From Conexibacter stalactiti (GTDB lineage Bacteria; Actinomycetota; Thermoleophilia; Solirubrobacterales; Solirubrobacteraceae): a DNA stretch of 64,000 nucleotides. Positions 49,962 through 58,751 of the stretch are shown here, piece after piece. Numbering within the stretch: position 1 is the first letter of the stretch; each line of letters opens with the position of its first letter. The DNA lies in assembly GCF_035967765.1 (NCBI RefSeq), contig NZ_JAYWIT010000022.1; one strand, given 5' to 3'. A program made the position numbers and the translations under genes. The notes under the pieces are model-generated. The model was not told the DNA's origin, searched no databases, and was given only the letters and a program-made list of their open reading frames with translations.

Positions 49962-50345
49962 GTGCTCCGGTTGAGACGCTCACTGGCGCTCGTGACGGCG
50001 GCTGGCCTGGTGCTGGCCGCTGTCGCCGCGTTCCTGATCCTCAGCCGCGACGGCGTTGACTGCGGGAGCTACCGCTTCGATGCGGGCGCGTGGCGCGCGG
50101 CCCAAGCCGCTGGCCCTGGCGGCGAGAAGCGGATCCGCGAGGACGCGAAGGCGATCGCTCGCTGCGGCGTGTTCACCGGAAGATCGACCTCGGCTCTCCG
50201 CACGCAGCTCGGAGAGCCGATGTTCAACACCCCGGACGGGTGGTCGTACGCGCTCGCTGAAGATCCCGGGACCGATCTGGCGTGGCTTCACTTCACGTTC
50301 GACAGATCTCGACGGGTCGTCTCGGCGTCGGTGTCGACGATCTGA
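49962..50345 (+). CDS. Small membrane-anchored hypothetical protein
   Basis: A 127-residue protein of no known family: basic start (MLRLRRS), one membrane helix (about 9-29, LVTAAGLVLAAVAAFLIL), then an external domain with two Cys (DCGSYRFDAGAWR, AIARCGVFTGRS) and LGEPMFNTPDGWSYALAEDPG. The WSYAL/HFTF pattern with a periodic layout recalls small lipoprotein-like BLIP/SmpA folds, but this is only a resemblance. GTG 49962 is chosen, with ggagcga upstream. It stands alone between a leftward operon and a leftward glycosidase operon. Confidence 0.55.
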   Translation: MLRLRRSLALVTAAGLVLAAVAAFLILSRDGVDCGSYRFDAGAWRAAQAAGPGGEKRIREDAKAIARCGVFTGRSTSALRTQLGEPMFNTPDGWSYALAEDPGTDLAWLHFTFDRSRRVVSASVSTI

Positions 50346-50402
50346 CGCTGGTGCGGGCGAGCACGCCGTGTTCGCCTGCACCGACCACCCTGGCCAGTGG
50401 CC

Positions 50403-50430
50403 CGGGCCGGGCGCCTGCGCGCCCGGCCCG
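50403..50430. terminator. GC-rich hairpin between convergent genes
   Basis: Perfect 12-bp arms (50403-50414 and 50419-50430) with a ctgc loop in the 110-bp gap between the small membrane protein gene and the rhamnosidase-like gene. Probably a bidirectional terminator. Confidence 0.65.
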
Positions 50431-50455
50431 GCCGCCGCCGCCCCTCAGAACCTGC

Positions 50456-53400
50456 TCAGCCGCTGGTGATGCCGACGTCGTCGAGCTGGAAGCGCGGCTG
50501 CCAGAGCGTGTCGGAGCCGGTCGCGCGGAAGCCGACCTCGACTCTGGAGACGGCCGTGCGACCGGCCCAGCCGGCGAGGTCGAGCGAGACGCGGTTCCAG
50601 GCGTCGGCGCTGACCGCGGTGGTGACCGTTCTCGTCTCGCCGCCGGCGCCGGTGACGGTCAGGACCGCCTCGTAGCCGCTGGCGCCGGGCGCGCCGCCGT
50701 AGGCGTCGAGCATCACGTGCAGCTCGCTCGCCGCGCTCAGGTCGAGCACTCTCGCCGGCGTGACGGAGACCGACTTCAGCGCGCTCGCCGCGACCGATCT
50801 CGCCGTCGCCTCCAGCGCGCCCGCACCCTCGGACGGCTTGCCCGGCCCGTTCGCGAACGACGTCACGCGCGCGAGGCCGCTGACGTTCGCGCCGGCCTGC
50901 CAGCCCTCCGTGTCCTGCTCGAAGCCGAACAGGGTTCTGCGCGCCGTCAGCGACAGCGTCGTCGTGCCGCTCGCGCTCGCGCCGCCGCGCGTGCGCGCGG
51001 TGACGGTGATCGTGCGTCTGCCGGAGGTCGCGTCGTCGGGCACGACGACGTACGCCTTCAGCGTGTCGGAGACCGGGCGGCCGTCGGAGTCGAGCGCGAA
51101 GCGCGTCGTCTTCGGGCTGACCTCCCAATCGGGATCGGAGCTCGAGACCGTCAGGTCACCGGCGAGGTCGGCGCGAGCGACGCCGCTGAGGCCGACCTTG
51201 ACAGCGACGAGGTCGCCCGGCTCGACGGTCGCGCGCGCGGGCGTGACGGCGAGCCGCAGCTCGTCGCGCGCGCCCGCGCCGATCGCCTCGCCGCGCACGA
51301 CGTGGCGCCCACGCGTGAGGCCGTCGACGAGGATCCGGTCGCCGGCGCGGCTGACGCCGGCAGCCAGCGCGCGTCTGCCATCCCACACGAGCCGCCCGTC
51401 GCGACGCACCTGCACGGTCCGCCCGAAGGTCGGCACGCTCGCGCGGCCGGTCGTGCCGCGCGGCACCGTCAGCTCGATCCGCAGGTCGTCGCCGCGGCGC
51501 GTCCAGCTCGTCGCGACCTGACCGTGCGGCGTCGGGACGGCGCCCTCGGCCCAGCTCAGGCCGGCCGGCTGAGGTGCGACGTCGAAGCGCTCGTAGCCGG
51601 CCGCGGTCGGGTCGACGCCGAGCACTCTGCGGCTGAGCACGACCGTCGGCCCGCTCGCCCAGCCGTGCGCGAGCGAGGAGAACTGCGACAGGCTCGGGTA
51701 GCCGCTCGGCAGCAGGTGCTCGACGAAGGTCGAGCCGGGATCCTGCCGCAGCTGGTGGCCCCAGAAGCGCTTCAGCAGCGCGATCCCGTCCTCGGCCTGG
51801 AGGCCGCGCGGGTCGTCGGCGAGGCCGAAGCGCGCCTCCGCCTCGAAGCCGCTCGGGAGCGGCGCGTAGAAGGCCGGCAGCGACGCGTTCGGCTCGTCGG
51901 GGCTGACCGTCAGCGAGCCGTAGCGCGACCAGGTGTTGGCGCGCAGGAACGCGAGCGCGCGTGACGCTCTGGCGCCGCTCGCGACGCCGGTCAGGACCGC
52001 CGCCGCGTTGCCGTCCTGCGGATGCACCGCCGGCAGCTCACGGCTGAGGCGGTAGGCGCCGGCCTGCTCGTCCCACAGCTGCGCCTCGATCGCTCTCGCG
52101 ACCTCGTCCGCGCGCGCGGCGTACGTTCTCGCCGCGGCCGTGTCGCCGAGCGCGCCCGCGAGCGTCGCGAGCTGGTCGAGGTTGCGCTTGTAGAGCGCGT
52201 TGACGTAGGTCTCGTGGCCGCAGTCGGAGTAGCCGTAGTGGCCGCACGATCTGACGTCGGCGAAGCCGATCAGACCTCTGGGGTCCTGCTGGCGGACGCT
52301 CTCCAGCCACGCCGCGGCTCTTCTGAGCGCGGGCCACCACTGCCGCACGAAGGCGCGGTCGCCGGTGTAGCGGTAGTGCTCGGCCATGTTGAAGAGGAAC
52401 CAGGTGACGTACTCGCCGTAGTTGCGCTGCTCGCCCGCGTTGTGCGGCCCCATCTGCGAGGAGGCCGGCACGAAGCCGTCGTCGAGCTGCTGCTTGGCGA
52501 GGTGCACGAGCGAGTTGTCGACCGCCGCCAGGTTCCAGGTCGACAGGTAGGCGACCGGGTTCTGCACGGCGAGGTCGCCCTGCCAGACGAGCCGGTCGCG
52601 CTTGCCGCCGTCGTAGATCACCTCGTCGTCGGGACCGAGGTGCGGCAGCTGCCCGTCGGCGTGGTCGCGCTCTCCGTCTCTGTACGGCCACGACTTCGCC
52701 GTGCTCGCCTTGTCGGTGTTGACCTGCACGGTGTAGACGCCGGCGTGCCAGATCTTGTTCAGCTCCTCGTCGGAGCTGTTGAACCAGCCGGCCAGCTTCG
52801 ACGGGTCCCTGCGCGAGGGCTCGGGCGTGTAGTCGACCGTGACGGCGTCGACGTCGAGCGAGCCGGGGCCGTCGAGGAACAGCGTCAGATAGCGGAAGCC
52901 GCCGCGCAGCGTTCTGTCGTACGCCTCGCCCGGCAGCGTCGCCGGGATGTCGAGCGTGTGGCTGTCGGCGTCGTAGGTGTAGGCGGTGCCGGGGAAGCCG
53001 ACCCAGATGTTGGCGGTGTCGCAGCCGGGCGCGAATCTCGCCTGGCCGTCGTTGCGCGTCCCGAGCGCGCGGTAGCGCTTGGACTCGCTGAAGCAGGCGT
53101 GCAGTCTCGGCGGGGTCGGCGAGGCGCCGCTGAGCTTCACGCGCACGTGGCCGCCGATCTCCTGACCGAAGTCGAGCGCCAGCAGCGGCGAGGTCGTGCG
53201 ATCGCCGATGCTGGTCAATCTGACGGCCCGCCCGTCGGCGCGCAGCGCGGCGTTCGCGTCGCCGTCGATCGCGCCGCCGCGCGGGGTCGCCTGCAGGATC
53301 GACTCGGCCGCCAGCGAGCGGCCCGACGGCGCCAGCACGTAGTCGCGCCAGGCGCCTCTGCGCGGGCGGTGGTCGTCGGAGCGCCACGGCCCCGACGGGT

Positions 53401-53494
53401 CGGTCGCGGGCGCGGGGCGGGCCGCATCGGCTGTCCCGCTCCCCACCATCACGACGAGGGCGGCAGCAAGCAGTCCCTTCGCAGGGCGGTTCAT
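50456..53494 (-). CDS. Secreted alpha-L-rhamnosidase-like glycoside hydrolase with C-terminal binding domains
   Basis: A 1012-residue exported protein with a signal peptide (1-24). N-terminal beta domains (about 40-260) lead to an (alpha/alpha)6 barrel of GH78-like type: DGGKRDRLVWQGDLAVQNPV, NYGEYVTWFLFNMAEHYRYT, CGHYGYSDCGHETYVNAL and VHPQDGNAAAVLTG. A jelly-roll (SLSQFSSLAHGWASGPTVVL onward) and an Ig/NEW3-like domain (about 735-845, LAVTPARATVEPGD) follow, then a beta-sandwich carbohydrate-binding-like module (FEQDTEGWQAGANVSG to FQLDDVGITSG). Expected to trim rhamnose or a related sugar from plant or bacterial polysaccharide. Its ATG overlaps the stop of the paralogue upstream. AGA-rich. 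Confidence 0.82.
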   Translation of the reverse strand: MNRPAKGLLAAALVVMVGSGTADAARPAPATDPSGPWRSDDHRPRRGAWRDYVLAPSGRSLAAESILQATPRGGAIDGDANAALRADGRAVRLTSIGDRTTSPLLALDFGQEIGGHVRVKLSGASPTPPRLHACFSESKRYRALGTRNDGQARFAPGCDTANIWVGFPGTAYTYDADSHTLDIPATLPGEAYDRTLRGGFRYLTLFLDGPGSLDVDAVTVDYTPEPSRRDPSKLAGWFNSSDEELNKIWHAGVYTVQVNTDKASTAKSWPYRDGERDHADGQLPHLGPDDEVIYDGGKRDRLVWQGDLAVQNPVAYLSTWNLAAVDNSLVHLAKQQLDDGFVPASSQMGPHNAGEQRNYGEYVTWFLFNMAEHYRYTGDRAFVRQWWPALRRAAAWLESVRQQDPRGLIGFADVRSCGHYGYSDCGHETYVNALYKRNLDQLATLAGALGDTAAARTYAARADEVARAIEAQLWDEQAGAYRLSRELPAVHPQDGNAAAVLTGVASGARASRALAFLRANTWSRYGSLTVSPDEPNASLPAFYAPLPSGFEAEARFGLADDPRGLQAEDGIALLKRFWGHQLRQDPGSTFVEHLLPSGYPSLSQFSSLAHGWASGPTVVLSRRVLGVDPTAAGYERFDVAPQPAGLSWAEGAVPTPHGQVATSWTRRGDDLRIELTVPRGTTGRASVPTFGRTVQVRRDGRLVWDGRRALAAGVSRAGDRILVDGLTRGRHVVRGEAIGAGARDELRLAVTPARATVEPGDLVAVKVGLSGVARADLAGDLTVSSSDPDWEVSPKTTRFALDSDGRPVSDTLKAYVVVPDDATSGRRTITVTARTRGGASASGTTTLSLTARRTLFGFEQDTEGWQAGANVSGLARVTSFANGPGKPSEGAGALEATARSVAASALKSVSVTPARVLDLSAASELHVMLDAYGGAPGASGYEAVLTVTGAGGETRTVTTAVSADAWNRVSLDLAGWAGRTAVSRVEVGFRATGSDTLWQPRFQLDDVGITSG

Positions 53495-56013
53495 CGGATC
53501 GCTCCCGTCGTGGTGGTGGAGCCCGTCAGCGTGCGTGGCTCCGCTCCCGGCATTCTCACCGTGTACGTCGTCCCGGGCGGTGCGCTGACGGCGACCGTCA
53601 GGCGGCCGTCGCGGGTGCGCTTCCAGGCGACGTCGACGTCGCCCTTCGGCGTCGGCACGCGGCCCTGCGCCCACTGCAGCCCGGCCGGCACGTGCGGCTC
53701 GACGACGAACTCCGAGAAGCCGGCGCCGGTCGGCTTGACGCCGAGCACGGTGTTGGTCAGGAAGGTCGTCGGCGCGGCGCCCCAGCCGTGCGAGTACGAC
53801 GTGTAGGAGCCGAGCTGGGGGCCGCCGGAGAGCGAGATGTTCTCCCAGAACGTGCCGGTCTGATCGCCCTTCAGCATGTGGCCCCAGGTCCGCTTCAGCA
53901 GGTCGAGCGCGTCGTCGGTGCGGCCGTTTCCGGCCAGCGCGTCGAGCTCGAAGGTCGAGACGAACGGGCTGATGTAGCGCGGCACCGGGCTGCCCTCGAC
54001 GTCGACGCTCGGCGAGCCGATCGCCGTCCATCCGCTGCGCAGGAACGACAGCACGCGGTCGGAGCGCTCAGCCGGCGCGACCCCGGCGAGGACGGCGAGC
54101 GTGTTGGCGTCCTGCGGGTGCGCGGTCGAGCCCGGCTGCAGGACATAGGCGCCGGTCGCCTCGTCCCACAGCGCGCCGTTGATCGCGGCGGCCGTTCTGT
54201 CCGCCTGCGCGCGCCAGTCGGCGGCGAGGTCGCCTCTGCCCTGCTGCTCGGCGACGGTCGCGCCGACGCGCAGCGCGTGCACGAGCAGCGCGTTGTTGTA
54301 CGTCTCCTTCGTGCCGCCGATGCCGTAGCCCCAGTGGCCGCCGGCCGCGGCCGGCGTCTTGAGCAGGTCGTCGGCGGGATCGACGTTCGCGCGCGCCCAG
54401 CCGATCGTCGCGACGAGCTGGTCGAACCATCTGTCGAGGAACGCTCTGTCGGCGGTGTAGCGCCAGTGGTTCTCGTAGTTGATCACCCACCAGAGCGCGT
54501 ACTCGCCCCAGTTCATCCACCAGCCGTTGCCGTCCTCGAGCGGGATGTAGACGCCGGCCGGCTGCCCCTCGGGGCTCGGTCTGGCCGACAGCCAGTCGAA
54601 GGCGAGCTGCGGGCTGAGCGTGTCGTGCGTCGTCAGGTACGCGACCGGGTTGGCGACGACGAGGTCGCCGCCCCAGATGAAGCGGTCGCGCTTCGGCGCG
54701 TCGACGATCACCGAGGGGCCGTCGCCGATTCTCGCGTCGTTGTGCGGCGGGCCGGGCTCGGCCGGGTAGCGGCGCCCGGTCTGCGGGTCGATCGTCGACA
54801 GCTGAACGGTGTAGGCGCCGGAGTACCAGAAGCGGTTGAGCTGGTCGTCGGAGCTGAGGAACGCGCCGGCGTAGTCGCGCAGGTCTCTCTGCAGCGGCGC
54901 CGCCTCGAAGCTGAGCTTCAGGTCCGACAGCTCGACGGCGCCCGGTCCGCTCAGCCACACCATCAGGTAGCGGAAGCCGCCGCGACCGTCGGGCGGGGAG
55001 ATCGTGCTGGTGCCGGCGGGGACCTTGACCGTCTCGGTCTCGGTCACGACGCCGACCGGGTCGGCCGAGTAGTCCGAGGCGCTCGTCATGAACTGCTTGC
55101 TCTCGGAGAAGGCGAAGGAGACCTTCGGCGCGCCGTCGAGCCGCTTGGCGCGGACCGTCACGTCGCCGCCGACCTCCTTGCCGAAGTCGACGATCGCGTA
55201 TGGGCGGCTCAAGACGTCGCCGCGCAGCGTCGCGCTGCCACGGCCGCCGGCGAGCGCGCGGGCGTTGGTGACGGTGCCGCCGTACGGCGCGGCCGGGTCG
55301 CTGCCGCGACGGGATTCGCCGCCGATCGACCAGACCTGCGCGATCCGCGCGCCGGGGCCGGGGTCGTCGGCGTTGCGGAAGGTGAGGCGGAAGCGGTCGC
55401 CGCGGCGCTTGTCGAGCGCGGCGCGCGGCAGGTCGATCTCGTAGTGGACGAGGCCGACCTGGCCGCCGTAGGAGCCGCGCTCCCGCGGGTTGGGGCCGCG
55501 GTGGTGGACCTTGACGCCGTTGACGAGCACGTCGTACTCGGCCAGCTCGGCGCCGGCCTCCTCGATCCGCAGCCGCACCTGACCGCCGCCGCGCGGGCGC
55601 AGCAGCGAGTAGGAGAACTCGGCGAGCGGCTCGCCGGCGCCGGCGCTGCGGACCCAGCTGCCGCCGATCTTGGCGCGTCTGCTGGTCGGGTCGGCGTCGA
55701 GCCGGTGCGCGTCCTCCTCGGAGGCGCGCGACGCGGCGGTCACGAAGTCGGCGTTGAGCGCGGTCGCGTCGTCGAGCGCGACCGGGGTCAGCGTGCGCGA
55801 GGCCGGCGACAGGTTGTAGCGCTGGGCGGTGTCGAGCGACGGCAGCCCGAGCGCGCGGCCGGGTCCGTCGTCGCGGGGCGGTCTCGCGCTCGCCGGCGCG
55901 GCGCCGAATGCGGCGCTCGCGGCCAGCGCGAGCATGCCGACGGCCGCCGCGCGGCGCGCGGCGGTCGGTTTCGGAGCAGCGCTGAGCGCGGCGCCGAGCG
56001 GGCCTGGGGACAT
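53491..56013 (-). CDS. Secreted alpha-L-rhamnosidase-like glycoside hydrolase
   Basis: An 840-residue exported enzyme, paralogue of the next gene without its C-terminal add-ons. Signal-like hydrophobic segment at about 20-45 after a long charged start. A galactose-binding-like beta domain (about 110-260, FSYSLLRPRGGGQVRLRIEE) comes first, then the barrel: DAPKRDRFIWGGDLVVANPV, NWGEYALWWVINYENHWRYT, GHWGYGIGGTKETYNNALL, AHPQDANTLAVLAG and SYTSYSHGWGAAPTTFL. A strong ribosome site (aggaggagag) precedes ATG 56013. The two enzymes are coupled by an ATGA overlap and probably attack one substrate in sequence. No transporter for the products lies next to them. Confidence 0.82.
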   Translation of the reverse strand: MSPGPLGAALSAAPKPTAARRAAAVGMLALAASAAFGAAPASARPPRDDGPGRALGLPSLDTAQRYNLSPASRTLTPVALDDATALNADFVTAASRASEEDAHRLDADPTSRRAKIGGSWVRSAGAGEPLAEFSYSLLRPRGGGQVRLRIEEAGAELAEYDVLVNGVKVHHRGPNPRERGSYGGQVGLVHYEIDLPRAALDKRRGDRFRLTFRNADDPGPGARIAQVWSIGGESRRGSDPAAPYGGTVTNARALAGGRGSATLRGDVLSRPYAIVDFGKEVGGDVTVRAKRLDGAPKVSFAFSESKQFMTSASDYSADPVGVVTETETVKVPAGTSTISPPDGRGGFRYLMVWLSGPGAVELSDLKLSFEAAPLQRDLRDYAGAFLSSDDQLNRFWYSGAYTVQLSTIDPQTGRRYPAEPGPPHNDARIGDGPSVIVDAPKRDRFIWGGDLVVANPVAYLTTHDTLSPQLAFDWLSARPSPEGQPAGVYIPLEDGNGWWMNWGEYALWWVINYENHWRYTADRAFLDRWFDQLVATIGWARANVDPADDLLKTPAAAGGHWGYGIGGTKETYNNALLVHALRVGATVAEQQGRGDLAADWRAQADRTAAAINGALWDEATGAYVLQPGSTAHPQDANTLAVLAGVAPAERSDRVLSFLRSGWTAIGSPSVDVEGSPVPRYISPFVSTFELDALAGNGRTDDALDLLKRTWGHMLKGDQTGTFWENISLSGGPQLGSYTSYSHGWGAAPTTFLTNTVLGVKPTGAGFSEFVVEPHVPAGLQWAQGRVPTPKGDVDVAWKRTRDGRLTVAVSAPPGTTYTVRMPGAEPRTLTGSTTTTGAIR

Positions 56014-56165
56014 CTCTCCTCCTGCTGGTTTCGACCCCGCCGCGTGGCACCGCGACGGTCACCGCTGGTCGTTACCCAACCACTGGCGTACAGAAACGCA
56101 CAGATGCGATCGTGAGTGAACTGTCAGGAAGCGCGCGGCGGCGCCAGTCGCCCCGCGCGCGCGGC

Positions 56166-56609
56166 CTACGCGCCGGCGATCGCGCGCAGCTCTGCCGGGC
56201 GCAGGAGCACGTGCAGCAGGCCCGGGTCGCAGCCGGCGAGGCCGCCCTTCTTCATCTGCGCGACCGCGCCGGTCAGCTCGCGCACCGCGCGCGAGAAGTC
56301 GGGCTCATGGCCGACCAGCAGCACCTGCGACCCGCGCCCCGCGGCGAGCGCCTCGGGCTCGAAGCGGCCGCCCTGCAGCACCGGCTCGATCTCGACCTCC
56401 ACGCCGAGCGCCTCGCAGGCCAGCCGCGCCGTCTCCCGTGCGCGCACGCGCGGGCTCGCCAGGCAGCAGTCGATCTCGACGCCGAGCCGCGCGAGCGCGA
56501 CGCCGGCCGCGCGCGCCTGCCGCTCGCCCTTCTCGGTCAGCGGCCGCTCCGCGTCAGACTGCCCCGGCTCGGGGTCGTGCGCGTCGCCGTGGCGCAGCAG
56601 CCAGATCAT
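56166..56609 (-). CDS. sixA: SixA-like phosphohistidine phosphatase
   Basis: A 147-residue histidine-phosphatase (phosphoglycerate-mutase fold) of SixA type. Catalytic RHG at the start (WLLRHGDAHDP, His7 the phospho-acceptor), RPLTEKGERQARAAG, ASPRVRARETA and LLVGHEPDFSRAV (second His). Likely removes phosphate from His residues of signalling proteins or from small phosphates. The -10 box TAGGCT lies 6 nt upstream of the ATG and includes the stop codon of the DUF1801 gene, so it can be transcribed on its own. Confidence 0.9.
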   Translation of the reverse strand: MIWLLRHGDAHDPEPGQSDAERPLTEKGERQARAAGVALARLGVEIDCCLASPRVRARETARLACEALGVEVEIEPVLQGGRFEPEALAAGRGSQVLLVGHEPDFSRAVRELTGAVAQMKKGGLAGCDPGLLHVLLRPAELRAIAGA

Positions 56610-56615
56610 GCGCGC

Positions 56616-56621
56616 AGCCTA
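56616..56621 (-). promoter_or_regulatory. -10 box (TAGGCT) of sixA, overlapping a stop codon
   Basis: The TAG of the DUF1801 gene (56621-56619) is the first half of TAGGCT, 6 nt before the sixA ATG. Confidence 0.45.
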
Positions 56622-57059
56622 CCGCCGCGCCGGCGGCCGCGAGGCGGGCGGAGGCGGCCGCCGCGCCCGCCCGTACGCGGCCGCGAGCGCCTCGGCGTCG
56701 CCGCCCGCGACGAACTCGCCGACGACCTCCAGCGCCAGATCGCCCGCGTCGCGAAAGCGGACGGCGCGGCTGCCGGTCTCGAGCGGCGTGCCGGTCGCAC
56801 GCCAGCGCGCGTAAAGGCGCTCCTCGGCGCCCGGCTCGACGCAGTTGACGTAGAGCGCGCCGTAGTAGCCGTGGTCGGCGACCGAGACCAGCGCCAGCCC
56901 GCCGGCCGTCGTGAACGTGACCATCCCGTAGTTCATCCGCTCGGCGAAGCCCTGCGGCAGGTGCGCGCGGATCGTCGCCAACAGCGCCTCGGCGGCCGCG
57001 CGACGCGGCGGCGGCAGCGCCGCGAGGAACTGCTCGACCGTCTGCGCCGGCTCGCTCAC
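56619..57059 (-). CDS. DUF1801 (YdhG-like) domain protein
   Basis: A 146-residue protein of the DUF1801 family: VEQFLAALPPPRRAAAEALL, the conserved RMNYGMVTF segment (family: xxxYGMPxF), YGALYVNCVEP and the C-terminal GSRAVRFRDAGDLALEVVGE. The function is unknown; the fold resembles small intracellular iron-chaperone-like (frataxin-like) domains. The GTG 57059 follows a TAGGAT box by 8 nt. It ends with a Pro/Arg-rich tail. Head of a short two-gene unit with sixA. Confidence 0.82.
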   Translation of the reverse strand: MSEPAQTVEQFLAALPPPRRAAAEALLATIRAHLPQGFAERMNYGMVTFTTAGGLALVSVADHGYYGALYVNCVEPGAEERLYARWRATGTPLETGSRAVRFRDAGDLALEVVGEFVAGGDAEALAAAYGRARRPPPPASRPPARR

Positions 57060-57067
57060 GACGGTCG

Positions 57068-57073
57068 ATCCTA
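57068..57073 (-). promoter_or_regulatory. -10 box (TAGGAT) of the DUF1801 gene
   Basis: Minus-strand TAGGAT, 8 nt before GTG 57059; leaderless geometry. Confidence 0.45.
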
Positions 57074-57143
57074 CGAAGGTGGGGCGCGCAACGCCGCCAG
57101 CTTCGCTCAAGCCCGCGCGGCTCGCGGTCGATCCCCCGGGGAG

Positions 57144-58742
57144 ATGTCGTTCAGACGGATCCTCCCCACGCTTCTCTTCGGCGGTCTGCTCGCCGGCTGG
57201 ATCATCGCGCTGGTGCTCGTCTTCGGGGCCGTCAAGCGCGACACCGACCAACAGTTCGAGCGCAGTGAGGCCTCGCAGCAGCTGCTCGCCGCGATGCTCG
57301 ATCAGGAGATCGGCGTGCGCGGCTTCCTCAGCACCTTCGAGGACCCGTACCTGGAGCCGTACACCGACGCCCGCCACCGCTTCGACGCGCTGATCCAGCA
57401 GGAGCTGGAGCTGGCCGACAGCGACGAGGCCCGCGACGCGCTGCGACGCCTCGACGTCGCACAGGACAAGTGGGAGGCGCTGGCCGCCGACGACGTCAGA
57501 TCGCTCACGATCGACGACAGAAGATTCGACGCCGAGCTGAGAACGCGCGAAGGCCCGATCGACGCCTTCCGCGCCGAGCACGCGCGCTACCAGGAGCTGC
57601 TCGACCAGCAGAGCGACAAGCGCGCCGACCAGCTGCTGACGCGCGCGCTCGTGATGATCGTGATGATCAGCCTGCTGCTCGGCGGGATCGCTCTGCTGCT
57701 GCTGCGCCGCGGTGCGACGAAGGAGCGCCGCTACAACGCCGACCAGGCCGAGTTCGCCGCCGCGATGCAGGCGGCCGGCGACGAGGCCGAGGCCGACGCG
57801 CTGCTCAAGCGCCACCTCGAGCGCCAGCTGGAGGGCAGCGAGGTGACGGTGCTGCGCCGCAGCGCGGGCAACGAGCGGCTGGAGTCCGGCACCGCCATCG
57901 CGGCCGGCTCGCCGCTGCAGGCGGGTCTGCGCGACGCGCGTCCCCGCGACTGCCTCGCGATCCGCCGCGGCGCGCCGCACGTGCAGCGCGAGCACGAGCC
58001 GCTCGTCGCCTGCGAGGTCTGCGGCAGAGCCGGGCCGTCGGCCTGTCGGCCGCTGGTCGTCGGTGACGGCATCATCGGGGCCGTCAACGTGCAGGACGAC
58101 AGCGGCCGCGCCGCGCGCGGCGAGCGGGTCGTCACCGACAGCCTCGCGCAGGCGGCGCCGATCCTCTCCGGCCTGCGCACGCTCGCGCTCGCGCAGTCGC
58201 GCGCGACGACCGACGCGCTGACCGGGCTGCCGAACCGCTGGGCCTTCCAGGACGCGCTCAAGCGGATGCTGGCCCAGGCCGGCCGCAGCCGCCGCCCGCT
58301 GGCGCTCGTCGTGCTCGACATCGACCACTTCAAGCAGCTCAACGACACGCACGGCCACGACGCCGGCGACCGCGCGCTGGTCGCCGTCGGCGAGGCGCTG
58401 CGCGGCGGCCTGCGCGACAGCGACCTGGCCGCCCGCAGCGGCGGCGAGGAGTTCGCCGTGCTGCTGCCTGACACGCCGATCGAAGGCGCGATGAGGGTCG
58501 CCGAGGAGCTGCGCCGCGCGATAGCGGCGATCGAGCTGGACCTCGACGAGACGCGCCTGACCGCCTCCTTCGGCGTCGCCGTGCTCGGCATCCACGCGCT
58601 CGAGGCGCACACGCTGATGCAGGCCGCCGACCGCGCGCTCTACGCCGCCAAGCGCGCCGGCCGCGACCGCGTCGAGGTCGCCGAGGCGGCGACGCCCGGC
58701 CCGCCGCACCCCCTCGGCGAGCCGGACCTGTCGGCGACCTGA
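57144..58742 (+). CDS. Membrane-bound diguanylate cyclase with CHASE3-like sensor and cysteine-rich GAF-like segment
   Basis: A 532-residue protein. Helices at about 7-30 and 168-190 flank a CHASE3-like helical sensor (EIGVRGFLSTFEDPYLEPYT). A GAF-like stretch (about 200-345) holds four Cys (DCLAIRRG, ACEVCGRAG, ACRPL) followed by VVGDGIIGAVNVQDD. The C-terminal GGDEF domain has TDALTGLPNRWAFQDAL, VVLDIDHFKQLNDTHGHDAGD and the active GGEEF; the RxxD inhibitory site appears as RDSD four to five residues before it and may be degenerate. It should make c-di-GMP. ATG 57144 has ggggag close upstream. Confidence 0.9.
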   Translation: MSFRRILPTLLFGGLLAGWIIALVLVFGAVKRDTDQQFERSEASQQLLAAMLDQEIGVRGFLSTFEDPYLEPYTDARHRFDALIQQELELADSDEARDALRRLDVAQDKWEALAADDVRSLTIDDRRFDAELRTREGPIDAFRAEHARYQELLDQQSDKRADQLLTRALVMIVMISLLLGGIALLLLRRGATKERRYNADQAEFAAAMQAAGDEAEADALLKRHLERQLEGSEVTVLRRSAGNERLESGTAIAAGSPLQAGLRDARPRDCLAIRRGAPHVQREHEPLVACEVCGRAGPSACRPLVVGDGIIGAVNVQDDSGRAARGERVVTDSLAQAAPILSGLRTLALAQSRATTDALTGLPNRWAFQDALKRMLAQAGRSRRPLALVVLDIDHFKQLNDTHGHDAGDRALVAVGEALRGGLRDSDLAARSGGEEFAVLLPDTPIEGAMRVAEELRRAIAAIELDLDETRLTASFGVAVLGIHALEAHTLMQAADRALYAAKRAGRDRVEVAEAATPGPPHPLGEPDLSAT

Positions 58743-58751
58743 CGGCGCCGC

